A stretch of DNA of 64,000 bases from Microbacterium sp. Leaf288 (lineage in GTDB: Bacteria; Actinomycetota; Actinomycetes; Actinomycetales; Microbacteriaceae): assembly GCF_001422925.1 (NCBI RefSeq), contig NZ_LMNI01000012.1:496345-560344 (forward strand), read 5' to 3'. The notes under the pieces were generated by a model. That model made no database searches, was not told the origin of the DNA, and was given only the letters and a program-made list of their open reading frames with translations. This document shows, in pieces, positions 55,625-64,000 of this stretch. How positions within the stretch are numbered: position 1 is the stretch's first letter; each line of letters starts with the position of its first letter. A program made the translations under genes and the position numbers.

Positions 55625-57352
55625 ATCGGAACCATCCCTCACGCCGGGCGGTGCCGACCGCGGGAGCTCGATCGGCTCGGTCATCGCTTCCGATGCGACG
55701 CCACCACCGGCGTCCGGCAGCGGCGTCGACCGCGATCCGCGCGCGGGAGGGGACGGATGCCGCTCCTCGTCCTCCTCGGCGGCCACCGCGCCCGAACGCC
55801 GGGCCGTGAACGCCGCGACCGCGGCGAAGGCCGCAGCCTCCGGAGGTTCGGGGTGCGGCCCGTCGTCCGCCGTCGCCGGCTCGACCCCGGCCGCGGCGGG
55901 CGTGGAGTCCTGCGCGGCCGAGTTCCCACCCCCCGCCGAACGCGGCGACAGCAGCAGGATCGCCGCGCCGAGCAGCACTTCGAGGCCGACCGCGAGCGCG
56001 ACGGGCCCGGCATCCGGTCCGAACTCGGCCAGTCGCCCCGGTCCGAGGGACCCCGACGCCGCCCAGGCCAGCAGCGCCGCGGCCCCGCCCGAGAGCAGCG
56101 CGATGCCCGCGGTCACGACGAGCCGCGCCCCGATCGGATCCTCCGGCGCATCGACATGCGCGTCGAGATGCGCGTCGGCCCCGGGCTCCTCCGAGGGCGC
56201 CCCCGACAGCAGCCCGCTGAGCGCCGCGGTCTTTCCGGCATCGAACCGCGACGACGCCGCGCCGGCGGCGGGCGCGGGCTGCAGCTGGGCCCACGCACCC
56301 GGAGGCTCCGCGCGGCGCGCCAGCGCCGCGTGGAGGGGGTGTGGGGACCGTTCGCGGAAAGATCCGCGGGCGTGCAGAAGCCGCGATCGCGCGATCCACC
56401 CGGCGAGCGCGCCCAGGGCGATCGGCAGCAGGGCGAGCAGCAGCAGCCACGACGTCGTCGATTCGGGGACGGCGCCGAGTACCGGGAGACCCGGGATGAC
56501 GCCGACCTGGGTTCCTGCGGGCGAGACCGCCGTGCCCGTGCCGACGGCGAAGCCGGGTCCGGCGACGAAGCTCATCCCCCACACCGCGAGCGTCGGCACG
56601 TAGGCGAGCTGGGCGAGCGTGATGACGGTCGCGCCGATGGGGTCGACGTCGCCCGCCTGGAACAGCGCGACGATCTGACCCGCGCGGGCGAACAGGGCGA
56701 CGGCGGCCACCGCGGCGCCGACGCCGACGAGCCCGACCACGACGACGGCCGTCCCACGCGCGACGAGCGCGGGCACCTCTCCCCAGCCGTGCGGCACCGC
56801 CTCGACGCGGTCGCGCAGGCGCGCGATCGCGCCGGACCCCGCCTCGGACCACTCCGTCACGACCGCCGCGACGAGGGCGGGCAGGGCGAACACGAGCGTC
56901 GGCACGAGGATGGCCTGCCACGTCTCGGCGCGCGCGACGTCGTTGGCACCGGTCAGCGCGGCACCGGTCGTCACGAGCGCGAACACGGCGCTCGAGGTGA
57001 GCACGCCGGTGAGCCACGCGTCGGCGTGCGAGGCACGGGCACCGGAGCGGGCGGCGAAGATGGCCGTGAACCCGGCGAAGGCCAGCGGGGCGAGCGAGAG
57101 GACGAACGATGCCGCGCCCGCGTCGATCCCCGTCGCGGCGAGGTAGTCCGGCGGCAGCGTGATGGTGAGCGGCACGAGGTTGCCGAGCTGCCACACCGAC
57201 ACCGCCGACGGCCACAGCACGCCCCAGTCCGCACCGCCGCCGAATCCGAACACCCACAGCAGCGTGAGCGGAGCGAGGGTCACGGCAAGGCCGACGGCCG
57301 CCGCGATGACGGCGTCGACGGAGGCGAGAAGGGCGACGATGAGGCGATGCAT
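55622..57352 (-). CDS. DUF6350 family multi-pass membrane protein
   Basis: A 576-residue protein with about ten predicted membrane helices in the first 400 residues (for example LASVDAVIAAAVGLAVTLAPLTLLWVFGFGG, VSVWQLGNLVPLTITLP, LVARGTAVVVVGLVGVGAAVAAVALF), an Ala-rich linker and two more helices (about 415-475), then a disordered acidic C-terminus. The WGVLWPSAVSVWQLGNLVPL segment is characteristic of a conserved actinobacterial family found beside purN/purH and sucCD. Function unknown. Confidence 0.85.
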   Translation of the reverse strand: MHRLIVALLASVDAVIAAAVGLAVTLAPLTLLWVFGFGGGADWGVLWPSAVSVWQLGNLVPLTITLPPDYLAATGIDAGAASFVLSLAPLAFAGFTAIFAARSGARASHADAWLTGVLTSSAVFALVTTGAALTGANDVARAETWQAILVPTLVFALPALVAAVVTEWSEAGSGAIARLRDRVEAVPHGWGEVPALVARGTAVVVVGLVGVGAAVAAVALFARAGQIVALFQAGDVDPIGATVITLAQLAYVPTLAVWGMSFVAGPGFAVGTGTAVSPAGTQVGVIPGLPVLGAVPESTTSWLLLLALLPIALGALAGWIARSRLLHARGSFRERSPHPLHAALARRAEPPGAWAQLQPAPAAGAASSRFDAGKTAALSGLLSGAPSEEPGADAHLDAHVDAPEDPIGARLVVTAGIALLSGGAAALLAWAASGSLGPGRLAEFGPDAGPVALAVGLEVLLGAAILLLSPRSAGGGNSAAQDSTPAAAGVEPATADDGPHPEPPEAAAFAAVAAFTARRSGAVAAEEDEERHPSPPARGSRSTPLPDAGGGVASEAMTEPIELPRSAPPGVRDGSD

Positions 57353-57480
57353 GCGCCATCGACCCTACTTCGGTGCACCGCCCCGGCCGGGGCACCCGCG
57401 CGCGGGGCCCCGGCATCCGTCCAGCGAATCCTCAGGTTGGGGCGAGAGCGACTAACGTTTCACCTCGGAGGTCCCCCCAC

Positions 57481-58965
57481 ATGAGCACAGCCGAGTCCAC
57501 GGCACCCAACGCCCCCGACGAGACCGAGAACGCCGAGACCCCGGAGCCGAAGAACGGCTTCGACAGGTTCTTCGAGATCACCAAGCGCGGATCGACGATC
57601 CCCGCCGAGATCCGCGGCGGTGTCGTCACGTTCGTCACGATGGCGTACATCGTCATCCTGAACCCGATCATCCTGTCCAGCGGCACGGACGTCGCCGGCG
57701 ACACCCTCGGTTTCACGCAGGTCGCCGCGACCACCGCGCTCACCGCCGGTGTGATGACGGTGCTGTTCGGTCTGGTGACCCGCCTGCCCTTCGCGTTCGC
57801 GGCGGGCCTCGGCATCAACTCGTTCCTCGCCGTCTCGGTCGTCGGACAGGTGACGTGGCCCGAGGCGATGGGGCTCGTCGTCATCAACGGTCTGATCATC
57901 GTGCTCCTCGCGGCGACGGGCCTGCGGCGCATGATCTTCGACGCCGTGCCGATCCAGCTGAAGCTCGCCATCACGGTCGGCATCGGCCTCTTCATCGCGT
58001 TCATCGGCTTCGTCGACGCCGGCTTCGTCACGGCGACGGGCGCGTCCTCTCCCCCGGTCGGCCTCGGCGTGAACGGCTCGGTCGCGACCGTGCCGACGCT
58101 CATCTTCGTCTTCACCCTGCTGCTGACCGGCATCCTGGTCGCCCGCAAGGTCAAGGGCGGCATCCTCATCGGCCTCGTGACCGGAACGGTCGTCGCGGTG
58201 ATCGTCGAGGCGATCTGGAACATCGGCCCGAAGTTCTCCGGCGACGACGTCAACCCCGGCGGGTGGGGCCTGTCGGTCCCCGAGCTGCCTTCGTCGCTCG
58301 TGAGCGTGCCCGACCTGTCGCTCGTCGGCCAGGTGTCGTTCGGCTCGTTCGAGCGCATCGGCGTGCTCGCGGCGCTGATGCTCGTCTTCACGCTCGTCTT
58401 CACCAACTTCTTCGACGCCATGGGCACCATGACCGGTCTGTCCAAGGAGGCCGGCCTCGCGAACGAGAAGGGCGACTTCCCGCGCATCAAGTCGGCGCTC
58501 ATCGTCGAGGGTGTCGGCGCCGTCGCGGGCGGTTTCACGTCCAGCTCCTCGAACACGGTGTTCATCGAGTCGGGCGCGGGCATCGGCGAGGGCGCTCGCA
58601 CGGGCCTCGCGAACGTCGTGACCGGTGGCCTCTTCCTCGTCGCCATGTTCTTCACCCCGCTCGTGTCGATCGTGCCCACCGAGGTCGCAGCGTCGGCCCT
58701 GGTCATCGTCGGTGCGCTGATGATGTCGCAGATCCGCTTCATCGACTTCTCGGACTTCTCGATCCTGCTCCCGGTGTTCCTCGCCGTCACGGTCATGCCG
58801 CTCACGTACTCGATCGCGAACGGCATCGGCGCGGGCTTCATCTCCTGGGTCGTCGTCCGGTCGCTGTCGGGCAAGGCCCGCGAGATCAGCCCGCTGCTGT
58901 GGATCGTCGCCGCCGGCTTCGTGCTCTACTTCGCGCGCGGACCGCTGGAGACCCTGCTCGGCTAG
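57481..58965 (+). CDS. NCS2 family purine permease (AzgA-like; adenine/guanine/hypoxanthine)
   Basis: A 494-residue transporter with about 12 predicted helices and a polar N-terminus of 35 residues. AzgA-subfamily signatures: EIRGGVVTFVTMAYIVILNP (near 45), FAAGLGINSFLAVSVVG (near 102), TNFFDAMGTMTGLSKEAGL (near 313) and SSSNTVFIESGAGIGEGARTGLANVVTG (near 355). It imports purine bases with protons, complementing the adjacent de novo genes purN/purH. ATG 57481 has CGGAGG upstream. Confidence 0.93.
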   Translation: MSTAESTAPNAPDETENAETPEPKNGFDRFFEITKRGSTIPAEIRGGVVTFVTMAYIVILNPIILSSGTDVAGDTLGFTQVAATTALTAGVMTVLFGLVTRLPFAFAAGLGINSFLAVSVVGQVTWPEAMGLVVINGLIIVLLAATGLRRMIFDAVPIQLKLAITVGIGLFIAFIGFVDAGFVTATGASSPPVGLGVNGSVATVPTLIFVFTLLLTGILVARKVKGGILIGLVTGTVVAVIVEAIWNIGPKFSGDDVNPGGWGLSVPELPSSLVSVPDLSLVGQVSFGSFERIGVLAALMLVFTLVFTNFFDAMGTMTGLSKEAGLANEKGDFPRIKSALIVEGVGAVAGGFTSSSSNTVFIESGAGIGEGARTGLANVVTGGLFLVAMFFTPLVSIVPTEVAASALVIVGALMMSQIRFIDFSDFSILLPVFLAVTVMPLTYSIANGIGAGFISWVVVRSLSGKAREISPLLWIVAAGFVLYFARGPLETLLG

Positions 58966-58973
58966 CCACACCT

Positions 58974-59151
58974 CGAAGGGGATGGTCCCCACTCCCCCCT
59001 CCCGACGCCGCTGGCGCGTCGCCCGGAGCCTCCGGGGGCGGGCCCCAGCTGGGGCCCGCGGCATCCATCCCCTTCGGCGTCTCCGGGGTCGAAGTCGCCG
59101 GGTTCGGGGCGCGTTCTCTCCGTTGGGGCGCGGGAAGTGCGCCCCGACGGA
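58974..59151. terminator. Compound inverted-repeat region after the purine permease gene
   Basis: Three nested or adjacent structures: 12-base arms CGAAGGGGATGG (58974-58985) with their complement at 59065-59076; a perfect 22-base palindrome at 59038-59059 centred on CAGCTG; and a 12-base hairpin with one mismatch near 59120-59151. They fill the gap between convergent genes and probably terminate both. Confidence 0.65.
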
Positions 59152-59201
59152 GGAATGACGCCCCAAACCCGGGTGGACACTCCGGGGCCGGGCACCGCGG
59201 A

Positions 59202-59945
59202 TCAGCGCAGCGGGGTCCAGCCGGGAGGTGTCGGACCGTCGTCGGCGGCGCGCTCGGCGTCGGCGCGGGCCGACCAGCCCTGTGCGGCATCTGCGCCGTC
59301 GAATCCGCCGCGTGCCACGCGGAACCCGACGTCGTCGTGGTGCATGCGCGGGGCGCCGCCCCGGCGGGTCGAGGCGCGCACGCTCCACGCGTCGTCGGCG
59401 AACCCGCCGCCCCGGAACACGCGGTAGTCGGCGTAGCGGGCCGGGTCGAGCAGGTCCCAGGTCCACTCCCACACGTTGCCGAGGGTGTCGAACAGGCCGT
59501 TCAGGTTGGGGAGCTTGCCGCCGACGTTCTGCGCAGCGGTCACGCCGTCGGCGCTCGTCCACGCGACCTCGGCGAGGAGGCCGTAGTGCGGTCCCGTGGA
59601 GCCTGCGCGGCAGGCGTGCTCCCACTCGGCCTCGGTGGGAAGGCGGAAGCCGTCGGAGTCGACGTGCCAGGTGACGTCCTCGCCGTCGAACGAGTACGCC
59701 GGGTCGAGCCCTTCCCACTCCGACGCCGCGTTGCAGAACCGGATCGCGCGCAGCCAGCTGACGTCGGTCGCGGGGCGGCGCGGGTGCGACGCCGGCTCGC
59801 CGAGCAGTTCGGCGAGCTGCGCCTGCGTGACGGCATACACGCCGATGTCGTAGGGCTCGAGTTCGACGCTCCAGCGTGCCTTGCGCCGGGCGTCGTGCAG
59901 GGTGACCGCTCCGCCGGCGATGCGGGCGAGTTCGATGTCGGTCAC
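59202..59945 (-). CDS. SUMF1/FGE-sulfatase domain protein
   Basis: A 247-residue protein with the formylglycine-generating-enzyme fold: YDIGVYAVTQAQLAELLGE, PATDVSWLRAIRFCNAASEWEGL, FRLPTEAEWEHACRAGS, NLNGLFDTLGNVWEWTWD, FRGGGFADDAWSVRASTRRGGAP and HHDDVGFRVAR. The C-terminal core lacks the paired Cys of true FGEs, so it is unlikely to activate sulfatases by that mechanism and may have another, unknown role. GTG 59945 follows a -10-like GATACT by six bases (leaderless). No sulfatase gene is nearby. Confidence 0.85.
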   Translation of the reverse strand: MTDIELARIAGGAVTLHDARRKARWSVELEPYDIGVYAVTQAQLAELLGEPASHPRRPATDVSWLRAIRFCNAASEWEGLDPAYSFDGEDVTWHVDSDGFRLPTEAEWEHACRAGSTGPHYGLLAEVAWTSADGVTAAQNVGGKLPNLNGLFDTLGNVWEWTWDLLDPARYADYRVFRGGGFADDAWSVRASTRRGGAPRMHHDDVGFRVARGGFDGADAAQGWSARADAERAADDGPTPPGWTPLR

Positions 59946-59951
59946 CGCGGA

Positions 59952-59957
59952 AGTATC
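59952..59957 (-). promoter_or_regulatory. -10 element GATACT of the SUMF1-like gene
   Basis: On the minus strand it ends six bases before the GTG at 59945. It supports that start and a leaderless transcript. Confidence 0.45.
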
Positions 59958-59982
59958 CCACGCACCGGTGGGGGCAGCACGC

Positions 59983-61551
59983 TCAGGGGGCGCGACGCCA
60001 GGAGCCCGACGTCGGCAGCTCCCCGCCGAACAGCTGCCGCACGGTGACGAGCTGGAACCCCCGGTCGAAGAGCCCGTCCAGGACGGCGCCCGCGGTGCGC
60101 GCCGTGACCGCATGGACGTCGTGCAGCAGGACGATCGACCCGGCGCGCGGCTGTTCGACGGCGCGTGCGATCAGCACGTCGTCAGCCGGGCCCTGCCAGT
60201 CGAGGGTGTCGATGTCCCAGAGGATCGCCGGCATACCCGCTGCGGCGAGCACCCGCGGTGTGAACTCGCCGTACGGCGGACGGAACACGGTGATGTCCTG
60301 CCCGGACACCGCCTCGAGCGCGCGCGTGGAGTCGACGACCTGGGCGGTGACCTGCGCGTCCGTCAGCTGGGGCAGATGCGGGTGGTTCCACGTGTGACCC
60401 TCGACTTCGTGCCCCTCCCTCGTCATGCGGGCGAGCGTGTCGGCGTAGCCCTGCGCGTTCTGGCCCATCGCGAAGAACGTCGCCGCGGCGTCGCGAGCCG
60501 CCAGTTCGTCGAGGATGCCGGGCGTGTACGACGACGGACCGTCGTCATAGGTGAGTGCGACGCAGGGCACGAGGTCGCAGTCGACGGCGCGGGCTCCCGC
60601 GGGCGCCGCGACGGGTCCGGTGTAGGGCTGGCCGGAGGAGGCCAGCACGCGCGCGCCGAGCGGCGAGACCAGGTCGGCCGCGACCTCGGCCGGAATGGCG
60701 AACTCGATGGGCTCGGTCGTCGCAGGCGCGCCCAGCCCGGCCAGGTCCGGTGCGGTGAAGCCCGGTGCGAGGGTGATCACGAGGCCTTCGTCGGACGGCA
60801 CGGTCGAGCCCAGCGCGGCCTGGATCGCCGCGATCTGGGTCTCATCGCCCACGACGACCGGGCGGTGGCTGAGTGCGCCCGCGTCACGCCGGAGCGCCTC
60901 GACGATGTGCGCGCCGAGCGCCGCGGCCGCATGCTCGGTCCACAGACCGTCGGCCGCAGCCGTCTCACCGGTCGCGACATCGGTGTACAGGGTGGTCGTC
61001 GCATCGAAGTGCACGCCGGCGGCGTCTGCGCTGACCACTCGGACGCGCTCGCCCACGATCGTCCCGCCGGCGGCGACGATGCCGCACACGACGGCGGTCC
61101 CCGACCCGCCCACCGGCCCGAACGCGGGATCGGCGAGGAGCTGCGCGGCCGGGCGCCGCGTGCTGCCGGAAGCGCAGCGCCGATCCCCGAGGCCGGACCC
61201 GACGGCCGAAGGCGCCGGCACGAACGCCGTCCCCGATGCGACCACGCGGTCCGCGATCGCGCCGCGGACGAACTGCTCCACCTGGGCGTTGAACGCGTCG
61301 GTGGTGGCGCCGGCCGGCAGGAGGGCGACGCGGGCCTGGAGGCCGACGGCGTCGTTGCGCACGCGCAAAGGGACGATGCCCGCGCCCAGCGGCCCGTCCG
61401 CGGCGGCGGAGATCTCGGGAACCGGATCCGTCGCGTGCACGACCTCGGGTGCCCACGCCGGAGGCTCCCAGCCCTCTTGCGACGCCGGCGCGCACGCCGA
61501 CAGCGCGAGGACCGCAGCGGCGAGGGCGGCCACCATCCACCGCGCCCTCAT
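59983..61551 (-). CDS. Polysaccharide deacetylase (NodB domain) lipoprotein
   Basis: A 522-residue exported protein: signal peptide with lipobox LALSAC (Cys near 20), a large N-terminal domain of about 290 residues with no motif I recognise (it has two RsiV/DUF3298-like strand-rich stretches), and a C-terminal NodB deacetylase domain. The latter has VALTYDDGPSSY (metal Asp, near residue 330), EVEGHTWNHPHL (metal His pair), FRPPYGEFT and IVLLHDVHAVTA. It would remove acetyl groups from cell-wall or exogenous aminosugar polymers. Its start overlaps the upstream gene's stop by four bases. Confidence 0.9.
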   Translation of the reverse strand: MRARWMVAALAAAVLALSACAPASQEGWEPPAWAPEVVHATDPVPEISAAADGPLGAGIVPLRVRNDAVGLQARVALLPAGATTDAFNAQVEQFVRGAIADRVVASGTAFVPAPSAVGSGLGDRRCASGSTRRPAAQLLADPAFGPVGGSGTAVVCGIVAAGGTIVGERVRVVSADAAGVHFDATTTLYTDVATGETAAADGLWTEHAAAALGAHIVEALRRDAGALSHRPVVVGDETQIAAIQAALGSTVPSDEGLVITLAPGFTAPDLAGLGAPATTEPIEFAIPAEVAADLVSPLGARVLASSGQPYTGPVAAPAGARAVDCDLVPCVALTYDDGPSSYTPGILDELAARDAAATFFAMGQNAQGYADTLARMTREGHEVEGHTWNHPHLPQLTDAQVTAQVVDSTRALEAVSGQDITVFRPPYGEFTPRVLAAAGMPAILWDIDTLDWQGPADDVLIARAVEQPRAGSIVLLHDVHAVTARTAGAVLDGLFDRGFQLVTVRQLFGGELPTSGSWRRAP

Positions 61552-62075
61552 CGCCGGATGCCTTCCAGCAGATCGCCGATGGCGGACCGGTAGGCCGCCG
61601 GTTCAGCGCCCTCGGCCGGCGAGACCTGCACGGTGACGCGCACGCTGGGGGCAGCATCCGGTTCGCCCACCCCCGCGACGACCCCGCCGTCGTCGAGGTC
61701 GACGTGCACCGCGGTGAGGCCGGAGGCGAGCAGCTCCGAACGAGGATCGCCCGCCGCCGCGGCGGCGACGACGTCGCCGGGCCTCTCGTCGACCGACTCG
61801 AGGCTCGCGCGCAGCGCGCCGTCGGGTGTGCGCACCGTGATCGCGTCCTCCGAGTGGCGCGTGACCACCCAGTCGGCAGGCACGACGACCGAGGCGTCAC
61901 CGAGGTCGGTCGGGTCGCTCCCATCGGAGACCTCGCTCGAGAGGTTCGCGATCGTCGGCGGGACGGCGACGAAGGCGGCGACGGCCACCGCCGCCAGCAC
62001 GAGGGCAGCGGCCGCGCAGGCGAGCGCGATCTCCCACCTCCGCGCGGTGGATCCGACGCGTGCGTCCCCGGACAC
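61548..62075 (-). CDS. Membrane-anchored protein of unknown function, coupled to the deacetylase
   Basis: A 175-residue protein with one N-terminal membrane helix (WEIALACAAAALVLAAVAVAAFV, about residues 14-36) and an extracytoplasmic domain with strand-rich stretches (ASVVVPADWVVTRHSEDAITVRTPDG, SVRVTVQVSPAEG). It is not a family I recognise. The stop overlaps the deacetylase start, so the two are co-expressed at the cell surface. GTG 62075 is chosen because GAGGGG lies at good spacing; an in-frame GTG at 62081 is too close to it. A -10-like TAGACT lies about 20 bases upstream. Confidence 0.7.
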   Translation of the reverse strand: MSGDARVGSTARRWEIALACAAAALVLAAVAVAAFVAVPPTIANLSSEVSDGSDPTDLGDASVVVPADWVVTRHSEDAITVRTPDGALRASLESVDERPGDVVAAAAAGDPRSELLASGLTAVHVDLDDGGVVAGVGEPDAAPSVRVTVQVSPAEGAEPAAYRSAIGDLLEGIRR

Positions 62076-62151
62076 GGCCACCCCCTCGACGGGGCCGAGT
62101 CTAGGAGCGGTCTCGGGGCGGACCGCTCAGGAACGCCTCAGTTTCGCGAGA

Positions 62152-62592
62152 TCAGTGCTCGTGGGGCTCGAGCACGAAGATCGCGATCTGCCGGTCGGTG
62201 CGCTTCTGATAGTCGTCGTAGTCGGGCCAGACCGCCGCGGCCCGCTCCCACCATTCGACGCGCTCGTCGCCGGCCAGCTCGCGGGCGATGTAGTCCTGCT
62301 TCGCATCGGCGTCCTGCAGCTCGACGTGAGGCTGCCGGCGCATGTTCTCGGCCCACTTGGGCTCGTCGGGTGCGCCGCCCTTGGACGCGACGACGGCGTA
62401 GCGCCCGTCGTGCTCGACGCGCATGAGCGCGGTCTTGCGCAGGGCCCCGGACTTGGCGCCGACCGTGGTCAGCACGATGATCGGCACGCCGCGCAGGGTG
62501 TTCGCCTTCTCGCCGTTCGACGCTTCGAACACCTCGGCCTGCTTGCGGGCCCAATCGGACGTGGACGGTATGTACTCTCCGGTCAGCGGCAT
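62152..62592 (-). CDS. Nitroreductase-family deazaflavin (F420)-dependent oxidoreductase (Ddn-like)
   Basis: A 146-residue split-beta-barrel flavoprotein of the F420H2-dependent quinone/nitro reductase family: [38 protein letters not shown] (cofactor binding, about residues 38-75), [16 protein letters not shown] and the C-terminal [22 protein letters not shown]. The TVGAKSG..R.TPL-type motif and KGGAP..P.W signature are typical of the family. ATG 62592 is six bases after a -10-like TACGCT, which predicts a leaderless mRNA. The substrate is unknown. Confidence 0.9.
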   Translation of the reverse strand: MPLTGEYIPSTSDWARKQAEVFEASNGEKANTLRGVPIIVLTTVGAKSGALRKTALMRVEHDGRYAVVASKGGAPDEPKWAENMRRQPHVELQDADAKQDYIARELAGDERVEWWERAAAVWPDYDDYQKRTDRQIAIFVLEPHEH

Positions 62593-62598
62593 TCCACC

Positions 62599-62604
62599 AG
62601 CGTA
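62599..62604 (-). promoter_or_regulatory. -10 element TACGCT of the Ddn-like gene
   Basis: On the minus strand TACGCT ends six bases before the ATG at 62592. Confidence 0.5.
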
Positions 62605-62639
62605 AAGCCGCGGCGACACCCGCCGGGTCGCGGGACCCC

Positions 62640-62645
62640 TATGGT
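62640..62645 (+). promoter_or_regulatory. -10 element TATGGT of the tautomerase gene
   Basis: TATGGT ends six bases before the ATG at 62652, which predicts a leaderless mRNA. Confidence 0.5.
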
Positions 62646-62651
62646 CGAGTC

Positions 62652-62885
62652 ATGCCCAACCTCAGAGTCGAACTCCTTCCCGGACGCACCGTCGACCAGC
62701 GACGCCGCTTCGCCGAACTGGTGACCGATGCCGCCGTCGAGGCGCTCGGCGCCCGCCGGCAGGACGTGCGCATCATGTTCGAGGAGGTCGCCGCCGACTT
62801 CGTCGCGAACGGCGGCGTCCTCGCCAGCGAAGACGCCGACCGCGCGGGCCAGGTGGCAAGATTCGGCGGTTCCGCCGCCGACTGA
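62652..62885 (+). CDS. Tautomerase family protein (4-oxalocrotonate tautomerase-like)
   Basis: A 77-residue protein starting MPNLRVELLPGRTVDQRRRFAELVTDA. Removal of Met exposes Pro1, the catalytic base of this family. The beta-alpha-beta unit and the second strand (RRQDVRIMFEEVAADFVANGGVLAS) fit the 4-OT fold, with VANGG near the usual position of the second loop. These small enzymes isomerise unsaturated keto acids or have promiscuous roles; no pathway partner is adjacent. It is transcribed alone and ends at a strong terminator. Confidence 0.85.
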   Translation: MPNLRVELLPGRTVDQRRRFAELVTDAAVEALGARRQDVRIMFEEVAADFVANGGVLASEDADRAGQVARFGGSAAD

Positions 62886-62890
62886 AACGA

Positions 62891-62935
62891 CAAGGGACGG
62901 ATGCTGCAGCCCCGGGCTGCAGCATCCGTCCCTTG
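62891..62935. terminator. Bidirectional terminator between the tautomerase gene and sucD
   Basis: Perfect 19-base arms (62891-62909 and 62917-62935) around CCCCGGG, lying five bases after the tautomerase stop and ten before the sucD stop. The arms contain CGGATGCTGCAG. Confidence 0.9.
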
Positions 62936-62945
62936 GTGAAGCGCC

Positions 62946-63866
<921 letters not shown>

Positions 63867-63881
63867 TCAGATGTCTGCGGT

Positions 63882-64000
63882 TCAGGCGTTGGCGAGCTCG
63901 GCGGCCTTGTCGGCGCCCTCGTCCATCGTCTCGGCCAGGGTCACGAGCGGGTGGTTGGCGTCGCGCAGGATTGCGCGGCCCTCCTCGACCTTGTTGCCGT
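63882..64000 (-). CDS. sucC: Succinyl-CoA ligase, beta subunit, C-terminal end (partial)
   Basis: The last 39 codons are in the window, ending [38 protein letters not shown]. The [11 protein letters not shown]-type end is that of the SucC ATP-grasp subunit, and the gene runs directly into sucD. Confidence 0.93.
   Translation of the reverse strand, partial: GNKVEEGRAILRDANHPLVTLAETMDEGADKAAELANA

Overview
This window is a 64 kb piece of a very GC-rich, gene-dense actinobacterial chromosome. The codon use, the frequent GTG starts, the ATGA/GTGA start-stop overlaps and the gene content (monomeric NADP isocitrate dehydrogenase, DUF6350-purN-purH near sucCD, ROK and LacI sugar regulons, many ABC sugar importers) fit Microbacteriaceae, most likely Microbacterium or a close relative. 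This placement is by recognition, not by a search. I see no rRNA, tRNA, CRISPR array, insertion sequence or prophage.

Layout. 0-2.1 kb: end of a polar amino acid ABC importer, then a MarR regulator and an NAD(P)H:quinone oxidoreductase under tandem operators. 2.1-4.6 kb: folD and glyA (one-carbon metabolism) behind a ZTP riboswitch. 4.6-7.5 kb and 11.4-17.7 kb: an N-acetylglucosamine/chitooligosaccharide system (GH20 lipoprotein, NagA, NagB, ROK kinase, ABC importer, ROK repressor). 7.7-9.6 kb: an ECF sigma factor fused to an anti-sigma-like zinc motif, membrane segments and a Gly/Asn-rich tail. 17.9-24.1 kb: L,D-transpeptidase with acidic tandem repeats, isocitrate dehydrogenase, GNAT acetyltransferase, acetyl-xylan-esterase-like deacylase. 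24.1-35.3 kb: a mannan-oligosaccharide locus (GH36 alpha-galactosidase, LacI regulator, ABC importer, GH2 beta-mannosidase, GH113-like mannanase, BadF/BadG sugar kinase). 35.5-39.4 kb: a heterodimeric ABC exporter preceded by a 32-residue leader ORF and hairpins. 39.5-41.6 kb: alkylation repair (Ogt and an Ada/AlkA fusion). 41.9-53.3 kb: a type VII secretion island (EssC-like FHA/FtsK ATPase, RDD/FHA membrane protein, duplicated WXG100-like gene, WXG/LXG-like proteins and a set of unrecognised proteins). 53.4-57.4 kb: purH, purN, DUF6350. 57.5-62.9 kb: purine permease, SUMF1-like protein, polysaccharide deacetylase lipoprotein, small redox and tautomerase genes. 62.9-64 kb: sucD and the end of sucC.

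How the parts work together. Two carbohydrate regulons take up and trim chito- and manno-oligosaccharides and phosphorylate the products. GlyA/FolD, PurH/PurN and the purine permease form a folate/purine theme, and the ZTP riboswitch senses the PurH substrate precursor. The type VII island has its own apparent regulation: an ATGGGG-N6-CCCCAT palindrome (one site with one mismatch) lies upstream of three of its transcription units. Several genes in the window have a -10-like hexamer 6-7 bases before the start codon, which predicts leaderless mRNAs.
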